A stretch of DNA of 64,000 nt from an uncultured Lachnospiraceae bacterium (GTDB taxonomy: Bacteria; Bacillota; Clostridia; Lachnospirales; Lachnospiraceae), in contig CAMRSM010000021.1 of assembly GCA_947053345.1 (NCBI GenBank), forward strand, positions 1 through 64,000, written 5' to 3'. How positions within the stretch are numbered: the first letter of the stretch is position 1; each line of letters starts with the position of its first letter. Both the position numbers and the translations under genes were made by a program. The notes under the pieces were generated by a model. It did no database searches. It was not told the origin of the DNA and was given only the letters and a program-made list of their open reading frames with translations. This document shows, one piece after another, positions 57,873 through 64,000 of the stretch.

Positions 57873-58595
57873 TTATCCGCCAAGCATCGCCTTTCGCGTC
57901 TTCCAGTCCGGCAGCACCGATTCTACTACTGCGTAAAAGCGCCCGGAATGATCCGGCACGAGGAAATGTGAAAATTCATGGACAACAACATACTCCGCGG
58001 CTTCCTCGGGCACCTGCATCAGCATAGTGCTTAACGTAACTACGCCCTTCCTTGGCTGGCAGACACCCCAGCGGCTGGTCATCTTCCGGATACGCAGGTC
58101 AGGGTAGGCAATCCCCCTTGCCTCAAAAACCGGATACCAGCGCCGGCAAAGAGCCGGGAGATACGCTGCCGCCTCCCTGCAGTACCAATTTTCGATGGCG
58201 GCAGCGCGCTGATCTTTGCTGCTGTCCACAGGGGCGTACAGTTCAAGGCTTTCCCCTACGCGGCGTACGATACACTGCCTGCTCTGGCGGAAAAAAACAG
58301 TAAGTGTGAGCATCCTGCCGCAAAAAGAAATTTCGTCCCCGCTGATATACTGCCGTTCATTCGTTTGCGCTGCACGTTTTTTGCAGCGCTCCTGCGCCGC
58401 CCGGATAAATTCCGCCTTGGAACGCACAAAATCGTCCAGAAAGGCAAGTGTCACCCTGCGGTTTGCAGAGACCGCCACCGACCCATCCGGACGAATCCTC
58501 AAATTTACGTTTTTGACCGATTTTCGTGTCAACTCGTACACGATGTTGTCCCCCTGCGCACCGGTCACAGTGCGCAGAACCTTTGTTTCTGACAT
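57873..58595 (-). CDS. YgjP/M48-like zinc metallopeptidase (DUF45)
   Basis: 240 residues. The zinc motif VVHEFSHFLVPDHSGRFYAVV places HExxH and a downstream His, as in the YgjP/SprT-like family. TSRWGVCQPRKGVVTLS precedes it, also a family mark. The family is called metal-dependent hydrolase or predicted protease; the in vivo substrate is unknown. Cytoplasmic. GGAGG precedes the ATG. Confidence 0.85.
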   Translation of the reverse strand: MSETKVLRTVTGAQGDNIVYELTRKSVKNVNLRIRPDGSVAVSANRRVTLAFLDDFVRSKAEFIRAAQERCKKRAAQTNERQYISGDEISFCGRMLTLTVFFRQSRQCIVRRVGESLELYAPVDSSKDQRAAAIENWYCREAAAYLPALCRRWYPVFEARGIAYPDLRIRKMTSRWGVCQPRKGVVTLSTMLMQVPEEAAEYVVVHEFSHFLVPDHSGRFYAVVESVLPDWKTRKAMLGG

Positions 58596-58670
58596 TTTAC
58601 GCCTCCATGCTGTCTGTTATTCTTTTGTGCTAAAGCGTACCTGAAAAATTATTTCTGCCGTCCACACGCC

Positions 58671-60068
58671 CTAAAGAGATATGTCCACCGCGCCGCCAAC
58701 GCCCGCGCTGCCCATGTCAACAGAAATCTCCCCGCCTCCTGCATCCCCGGCAGGTACTCCGTCGCCGACGGAATAATCAACACTCCCTGCGGCGGAATTA
58801 CCGTAAAAATCGGCAGCCTCCTGCCCCATTTGCTGCTCCTCATATTTCAGAGCCTGCTCCACACGCTCCAGATCACTTAAACGCATCGCCGAATCACTGA
58901 TCTCAAGAGCCGCCGTGCCTGTTGTATCCGTCACATTCCTGCCGCTGCTCTCCGTGCCGCCGTAGCGGCGATAGCGGTCCATGTCCTTGATATATTTTAT
59001 ATCCGCTTCCGCAACATCCGCCTGCTCCTCACCGCGGTGTCTGCGCTTTAACTGCTTGCAGCGCATCTCCTTCATTTTCATCTGCCGCTCGGCCTGGTTC
59101 CTCTGCGTTGCAAGTTCACGTTTTATCTGTTGGCGCTTTGCGCGCAAGCGCTGCTTCTTTATCTGCTTTTTCAGGGCGTTCGCCTGCTTTTCCCGCGCCA
59201 CGCGCTTTTCCTTGACCTGTTCTTCCTTGAGGTTGCCCAGTTTTTTCTTAGCCGTCTTTACGATACTTTCCGCGTGCGCAATCGCGATGCGCAGCTCGTT
59301 TTCGTCATACTGCCCCGTCCCGACACAACGGCGCAGGGTGCTTACCTTGGTGCGCGCCGTGGCAAGCGCCCGTGCTGCCATACCAAGCTTGCTCGCCCGC
59401 AGAACCTGGGCGGAAACTTCGCGGCGGTTATAATTCAGATTTTTCTTTTTTGCCTTTGCTTTTGCCCTCTTCTGCTGTGCGAGGCGCTGGCGGTCTACCA
59501 TGCTCAGGTTGTTCATCTCCCCGATACGGTTTGAGGCAATACCGGGCTGGGCTGTCTGGTTGATGGCATTCTGCCCGTTTTTCCCTGCCTGCCCCGCCTT
59601 CTGGTCATATGATCCTGTCTGGTTCATGGGTTTCTTTCCGGAACCGGGTTCTTTGCCGGCAGGATCTGGTTTTCCGGTTTTATCCGGTGCAGCCTGGTTC
59701 GGAACGCCATCTTTCCCGGTCAGGTTCCAAACAGCGTTGCCCGCATTGTGCGGCCGGTTTTTGCCCGGCTGGTTCCCCACATGGTTCCACGCGTTACTGC
59801 CCGCACTCCCCGGACGGTTTGTGGCTGGCTGGTTCCCCGCGTGCCCCCACGCGGCATTGCCCGCACTCCCCGGATGACGGAATCCACTATCCCGAACCCA
59901 TGATACACCATTCCCGTTCCCGCTATCCTGCTGCCCTGTCCTTTCATGCCCCGCAGACGCTTCCCGCGCCGACTGTCCCGCGCGGACATTTTTCGTCTCA
60001 GCCCGGCTATCTTTCTGCCGCATCACTGCCGTATTACCAAAGATATTCCCCATCTCGATTCCGTTCAT
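58671..60068 (-). CDS. Hypothetical basic coiled-coil protein with Gly/Asn-rich repeats
   Basis: 465 residues from the ATG at 60068, six bases after AGGGGGG; an ATG at 60074 is closer to it. Residues 60-160 contain degenerate repeats of about 20-26 residues (NAAWGHAGNQPATNRPGSAG, SNAWNHVGNQPGKNRPHN-type) and look disordered. Residues 190-350 are a very basic coiled coil (AKAKAKKKNLNYNRREVS, KEKRVAREKQANALKKQIKK). The C-terminus is acidic and Gly-rich. A nucleic-acid- or envelope-associated scaffold is possible, but no function is known to me. Confidence 0.55.
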   Translation of the reverse strand: MNGIEMGNIFGNTAVMRQKDSRAETKNVRAGQSAREASAGHERTGQQDSGNGNGVSWVRDSGFRHPGSAGNAAWGHAGNQPATNRPGSAGSNAWNHVGNQPGKNRPHNAGNAVWNLTGKDGVPNQAAPDKTGKPDPAGKEPGSGKKPMNQTGSYDQKAGQAGKNGQNAINQTAQPGIASNRIGEMNNLSMVDRQRLAQQKRAKAKAKKKNLNYNRREVSAQVLRASKLGMAARALATARTKVSTLRRCVGTGQYDENELRIAIAHAESIVKTAKKKLGNLKEEQVKEKRVAREKQANALKKQIKKQRLRAKRQQIKRELATQRNQAERQMKMKEMRCKQLKRRHRGEEQADVAEADIKYIKDMDRYRRYGGTESSGRNVTDTTGTAALEISDSAMRLSDLERVEQALKYEEQQMGQEAADFYGNSAAGSVDYSVGDGVPAGDAGGGEISVDMGSAGVGGAVDISL

Positions 60069-60332
60069 CGCCATCCCCCCCTGTAAATCCGTTTACATGT
60101 GAAAGAACCCCTGCATTTTACAGCATCTGACCTGTGCGCAACTGCATATTTATCATTTTTTATCGCAATGATCTGTAAAATCCCATATAAATTTTATATC
60201 GGCCGGTTCTGGCAATTTTATTATATCCTGCCCCTGCAGCATCCCGAAAACTGCTTTCTGCAAGATGCAGTCCCACATCGGGTCAGCTTCGTTATCCGGG
60301 AACTGAGCCTGACATCCTCCTCCCCGGTCGTT

Positions 60333-61130
60333 TTAACTTACCGGCCGTATCCCTGCGATATCCCGGATCACCTCGCCTGCCAGAATCAGTCCTGCCACCG
60401 ACGGGACAAACGCGACGCTGCCCGGTGTGCTGCGGCGCTTGCCGGTTTCATGGGAAATTTCCGGAATCTGCCCCGGACAAGGCGCAGGCAGGGATTCCCC
60501 CGGCATTCCGCCGTCCTCCGGCGGCACACACATTCCGCCCGAAACCGGCAATTCCTCCGAATACACGACCTTTAACCGCTCCACGCCGCGCTTTTTCAGT
60601 TCCCGCCGCATCACTTTCGCGAGCGGACATACTTTTGTCTTATAAATATCCGCAACCCGGAATGCGGTCGGGTCGAGCTTGTTGCCCGCCCCCATGCAAC
60701 TGATGATGGGGATCCCTGCCTCCCTCGCCCGCAGGATCAATTCCAGCTTTGCCGTCACGGTATCCACCGCATCCACAACATAGGTATACTCCGCAAACGG
60801 AAATTCCCCTGCGTTTTCCGGCAGGAAAAAGCAGTTGTGCACATGCACGGCTGCCTGCGGGTTAATATCGAGGATCCGCTCACGCATCACTTCGGTCTTT
60901 CTGCGTCCAAGCGTGCTGTGCACTGCGACGATCTGGCGGTTTAAGTTGGATTCGCACACGGTATCGCTGTCAATCAGGTCGATTGTCCCGATGCCGCTGC
61001 GCGCCAATGCCTCCACGGCAAAACCGCCGACCCCTCCAATCCCAAACACCGCCACCCTCGCCGAACCAAGCCGCTCCATTGCCGCCTGCCCCAAAAGGCA
61101 TTCCGTCCGCGCAAACTGTTCCTTTCCCAT
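60333..61130 (-). CDS. tcdA: tRNA threonylcarbamoyladenosine dehydratase
   Basis: 265 residues. A ThiF/HesA/UBA-type ATP-binding fold: VAVFGIGGVGGFAVEALARS, DLIDSDTVCESNLNRQIVA, and VDAVDTVTAKLELILRA. The ending PSVAGLILAGEVIRDI is typical. It converts t6A37 to the cyclic form ct6A in tRNA, using ATP. The GGAGG-like site AAAGGGG precedes the ATG. Confidence 0.93.
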   Translation of the reverse strand: MGKEQFARTECLLGQAAMERLGSARVAVFGIGGVGGFAVEALARSGIGTIDLIDSDTVCESNLNRQIVAVHSTLGRRKTEVMRERILDINPQAAVHVHNCFFLPENAGEFPFAEYTYVVDAVDTVTAKLELILRAREAGIPIISCMGAGNKLDPTAFRVADIYKTKVCPLAKVMRRELKKRGVERLKVVYSEELPVSGGMCVPPEDGGMPGESLPAPCPGQIPEISHETGKRRSTPGSVAFVPSVAGLILAGEVIRDIAGIRPVS

Positions 61131-61182
61131 GCCGCTTTACCCCTTTCCTCCACTCCTTGCATCCTGTGTCCGCGCGCTGTCC

Positions 61183-62202
61183 TCACTCATCATACCATTC
61201 CAGGAAATTATGCCGCACCCCGCGTTCCTTGTAGGCAATCACGGTACTCAGGTTAACATTTTCCACACTGGCAAAAATATTTCCTTCGACATATTGGTTT
61301 TTCTTTTTCAGTTCCCGGATCAGTTCCTTGATCTCAAGCCGCTTTGAATTGGTATCCCCCGTGCCCCGCGCGCAGTTGCGCTCCGTGAATTTGCAGGCAC
61401 ACTGCAGGAATTGCAGCCCGTAAAAATCCCGCCATGCTTTGATATCATCCTCCCGCACCATGTACATCGGGCGGATCAGCTCCATGCCGGGGAAATTCGT
61501 GCTGTGCAGTTTCGGCATCATGGTCTGGATCTGCGCCCCATAAAGCATCCCCATCAGGATCGTCTCGATCACATCGTCATAATGGTGCCCGAGTGCGATC
61601 TTATTGCAGCCAAGCTGTTTTGCCCGGTTGTAAAGATGCCCCCGGCGCATGCGTGCGCACAGGTAGCAGGGCGATTTTTCGATGTCAAAAACCGATTCGA
61701 AGATCGTGGACTCAAAAATTTCTACCGGCACGGCAAGACGCGACGCATTGCTTTCAATCCGCAGACGGTTCTCCTTACTGTAGCCCGGATCCATCACAAG
61801 GAAACACACTTCAAACGGGATTTTGTTGTGACGCTTTAAGATCTGGAACAGCTTCGCCATCAGCATGGAATCCTTGCCACCCGAAATACAGACGGCAATC
61901 CGGTCTCCGGGACGGATCAGTTCATAGCGGTTGATCGCCTGGACAAACGGGCACCAGATGGTCTTGCGGAATTTTTTCTGCAGGCCCTTTTCCACCCCGG
62001 CAAGCCATTCCGCATCCCCGGCCGGCTTGTCATCATCCCTGGAGATTTCCGCATCGGCTTGCGCTTCCCTCCCCCTTCCACATTTCTTTCCCCAGACGGG
62101 CTGTTCCGCGGCTTTTTCGTGCCCTCCGGCATCTTTTGGCACATCTCCGCCTTTTTGGCATCCCAGCACCTCGTCCGGCAGCATGTTCTCCTCCTCCTGC
62201 AT
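61183..62202 (-). CDS. TtcA-like tRNA 2-thiolation protein
   Basis: 339 residues from the ATG at 62202, behind GGGAGGGG; the frame extends to 62262. N-terminal about 70 residues are low-complexity and charged. The PP-loop is ISGGKDSMLMA. Cysteine motifs CYLCARMRRGHLY and LQCACKF are those that hold an iron-sulfur cluster in TtcA (tRNA 2-thiocytidine synthetase). ALGHHYDDVIETILMGMLYG confirms the family. Firmicute members may modify other positions, so the exact tRNA site is uncertain. Confidence 0.85.
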   Translation of the reverse strand: MQEEENMLPDEVLGCQKGGDVPKDAGGHEKAAEQPVWGKKCGRGREAQADAEISRDDDKPAGDAEWLAGVEKGLQKKFRKTIWCPFVQAINRYELIRPGDRIAVCISGGKDSMLMAKLFQILKRHNKIPFEVCFLVMDPGYSKENRLRIESNASRLAVPVEIFESTIFESVFDIEKSPCYLCARMRRGHLYNRAKQLGCNKIALGHHYDDVIETILMGMLYGAQIQTMMPKLHSTNFPGMELIRPMYMVREDDIKAWRDFYGLQFLQCACKFTERNCARGTGDTNSKRLEIKELIRELKKKNQYVEGNIFASVENVNLSTVIAYKERGVRHNFLEWYDE

Positions 62203-62340
62203 CTTTTCCCCTCCCAATTTTTCATCCGGCAAAAATAGTAACTTGTTCACGCCATACCCCAAACATCCGGCGCTTTTCCTTTATCCCCCAACAACTGCTG
62301 CGCGGCACATGCCACACCTCTTCCCCTTAATTCCGTCTCC

Positions 62341-62727
62341 TCAGCTGCCCAGCTCCGCTATGTATTCTTCAAAGCCAAGCAGCGGTCTGTCACGTTTCGC
62401 CAAATGATACAGTATACCAATTTTATCAAAACGCAGGCTTTTGATCTCCTGCGGCGCATCCGCCCAGTTTTGCGCATTTTCCATATAAATGCCGCGCACC
62501 GATTCATCAATCTCCTTTGATATTTCCACTGCCGTGATTTCCGGATACTGCTCTCTGAGATGCAGGTCAAGGCGCTGCATGTATTCCTTCTCACACGCCT
62601 TGTACAGACAATTATCAAGCACATTGTCAATCATAAAAACATCAATTGCCATCCCCAGTGTATCGCTTCGCTCCATCAGTTCCTCGGCGGTTAATAGTTT
62701 CTTGTTTTTTAGTGGCATTGTAATCAT
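62341..62727 (-). CDS. Small hypothetical protein
   Basis: 128 residues, soluble and helical (LMERSDTLGMAIDVFMIDNV, EKEYMQRLDLHLREQYPEIT). No membrane segment and no recognised motif. GGAGAGG precedes the ATG. It lies about 140 nt upstream of the TtcA-like gene. Function unknown. Confidence 0.6.
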   Translation of the reverse strand: MITMPLKNKKLLTAEELMERSDTLGMAIDVFMIDNVLDNCLYKACEKEYMQRLDLHLREQYPEITAVEISKEIDESVRGIYMENAQNWADAPQEIKSLRFDKIGILYHLAKRDRPLLGFEEYIAELGS

Positions 62728-62915
62728 ATGATGGTCCTCTCCTCTTTTCCTCTCACCAAAAACGCCAGGGCGCTTTGAGTGGCACTCATAGAGAATATCA
62801 TATTCTTCCGTTTATGTCACCATATTTTTCCAAATTTCTTATTGGATTTATGCCAAAAATAAACATATTTCTTTTTTATCCGCCTGATTTCAACAAATCC
62901 AAGCACATATCCCGC

Positions 62916-63368
62916 TTACTTCTTCCAAAGCTCCTCACCAAAGAGGATGGTAAACGGACCGTCATTGACAAGAGAGACTTCCATGTCCGCACCGAAACTC
63001 CCGGTAGCGACACTTTCCACCCTGCCGCGGCATTTTTCCGTGAAATATTCGTACAGCCGCCTTGCCTCCCCCGCTTCGCCTGCACCTGTAAAACTTGGTC
63101 GGTTACCGTGCGAACAGTCCGCATAGAGCGTGAACTGTGACACGATCAGCAGCTCACCCCCCACATCCGAGAGAGACAGGTTGGTCTTCCCGTTCTCGTC
63201 GGCAAAGATGCGGAGTTTTAACATCTTCTCCATATAAAAATCTGCCATTTCCTCCGTATCACCATGGCCTACCCCGAGGAAGACCAGATAGCCCTTTTTG
63301 ATCGCGCCAACCACCTCGTCCGCTATTTTTACCGACGCGGAAGTGACACGCTGAATCACGAGTCGCAT
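62916..63368 (-). CDS. dtd: D-aminoacyl-tRNA deacylase
   Basis: 150 residues from the ATG at 63368, behind AGGAG. The family motifs [24 protein letters not shown] and [10 protein letters not shown] are present. It releases D-amino acids and glycine mischarged on tRNA. Longer frames to 63437 start before the ribosome site. Confidence 0.96.
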   Translation of the reverse strand: MRLVIQRVTSASVKIADEVVGAIKKGYLVFLGVGHGDTEEMADFYMEKMLKLRIFADENGKTNLSLSDVGGELLIVSQFTLYADCSHGNRPSFTGAGEAGEARRLYEYFTEKCRGRVESVATGSFGADMEVSLVNDGPFTILFGEELWKK

Positions 63369-63493
63369 ATTGTTTTCTCCTATATTCAAGTTCTGCATAT
63401 GGCCTTGCCGGCAGTTCTGCCCGCGCCGCTCCCACAAGTTCCGCCGGGCACCCGTCCGGGCGTTTGCTGTTTTTTAAAGTTCCGCACTTAACC

Positions 63494-64000
63494 TTATTGG
63501 CACATCTGCAAAACTGACGTTCCTTCCACACCGCGCTCCAGGCCAAAATAATCCAGCACTGTCGCCGCAACCGTCCCAAAACCGTCGCGTGTACCCAGAT
63601 TGATTCCGCCGCGGATTTTCTTCCCGTACATTAAAAGCGGAACATATTCCCGGCTGTGGTCAGTGGACGGCGTAGAGGGGTCACAGCCATGATCCGCCGT
63701 GATCATCAGAATATCATCCTCCCGCAGGTTCTCCATCAGTTCCGGGAGCTTCCGGTCAAAATAAGTCAGCGCTTCTGCATAGCCGTCCACATCATTCCGA
63801 TGGCCATAGAGCATATCAAAATCGACGAGGTTCGTAAAGCATATCCCGGTAAAATCTTTGCGCATGTATTCGAGCGTCCGCTCAACCCCCTCGGCATTAT
63901 TTGCCGTTCTCACAAACTCGGTGATCCCCTTCCCGGCAAAAATGTCATGTATCTTCCCGACTGCAGCGACCGTACAGCCTTCATGTTTTAAGATATCGAG
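63494..64000 (-). CDS. deoB: Phosphopentomutase, C-terminal part (runs off the window)
   Basis: Only the last 168 residues are in the window; the start lies beyond 64000. Visible: KIHDIFAGKGITEFVRTANN, FTNLVDFDMLYGHRNDVDGY, the metal motif DDILMITADHGCDPSTPSTDH and REYVPLLMYGK. The ending is FGTVAATVLDYFGL. It interconverts ribose-1- and ribose-5-phosphate in nucleoside metabolism. The dtd start lies 125 nt downstream. Confidence 0.95.
   Translation of the reverse strand, partial: LDILKHEGCTVAAVGKIHDIFAGKGITEFVRTANNAEGVERTLEYMRKDFTGICFTNLVDFDMLYGHRNDVDGYAEALTYFDRKLPELMENLREDDILMITADHGCDPSTPSTDHSREYVPLLMYGKKIRGGINLGTRDGFGTVAATVLDYFGLERGVEGTSVLQMCQ

Overview
The window reads as chromosome of a low-to-mid GC Firmicute of class Clostridia, most likely a gut Lachnospiraceae-type anaerobe. 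This is inferred from gene content: an F-type ATP synthase operon followed by a YwmB-like gene, an S-box riboswitch before metK, a CsoR-CopA-CopZ copper operon, a membrane-anchored type I pullulanase, many hybrid sensor kinases, a CD3324-type small regulator, and consensus sigma-A promoters with AGGAGG ribosome sites. No rRNA, tRNA, prophage, insertion sequence or CRISPR array was seen.

Layout. 0.3-3.1 kb holds the surface pullulanase (plus strand). 3.2-10 kb holds an ECF sigma/anti-sigma pair, a tiny zinc-ribbon lipoprotein, the remnant of a decayed ATP-binding regulator, a large lipoprotein, and a DUF374 acyltransferase followed by a helical protein. 9.1-17.7 kb is the complete atp operon in the order atpZ/I-like, atpI-like, B, E, F, H, A, G, D, C, with a YwmB-like gene downstream. 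The c subunit carries a sodium-type ion site. 17.9-23.7 kb carries a manganese exporter, a two-repeat membrane protein, an orphan substrate-binding lipoprotein, a coiled-coil/disordered protein, and a calcium/sodium antiporter preceded by a manganese-type (yybP-ykoY) riboswitch with a terminator.

23.8-38.8 kb is rich in signalling genes: a PAS hybrid kinase with two receivers, a membrane diguanylate cyclase, a lipoprotein, a broken Ig-like/NlpC-P60 wall protein, an OmpR-type two-component system, metK under a SAM-I riboswitch, and a membrane hybrid kinase with receiver and Hpt domains. 39.0-41.9 kb is the copper operon copA-csoR-copZ behind a sigma-A promoter with a CsoR-type operator. 42-49.4 kb is a patchwork of accessory single genes: esterase, toroid-like protein, DUF4332-type protein, MBL hydrolase, methyltransferase, PHP phosphatase and kinase-fold protein. 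Some are clearly AT-richer than their surroundings. 50-51.8 kb contains an AraC regulator with a palindrome at its start, a 102-bp tandem repeat array, and a small HTH regulator. 52-56 kb has a methyltransferase/acetyltransferase pair and an EAL phosphodiesterase fused to eight beta-solenoid-like repeats. 56.3-64 kb returns to the minus strand with a MATE exporter, a YgjP-like metallopeptidase, a coiled-coil protein, and tRNA-related housekeeping genes (tcdA, a TtcA-like gene, dtd), ending inside deoB.

Functional threads. Metal and ion homeostasis recurs: MntP, the Mn-riboswitch antiporter, the copper operon, the ATP synthase and its AtpZ/I partners. Cyclic-di-GMP turnover is represented by one GGDEF enzyme and one EAL enzyme. 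The least explained elements are the 102-bp dyad-containing repeat array, the EAL/solenoid fusion, the repeats in the metK leader, and the terminator whose 3' arm is the ribosome site of the YwmB-like gene. All calls come from reading the sequence; no database search was run.
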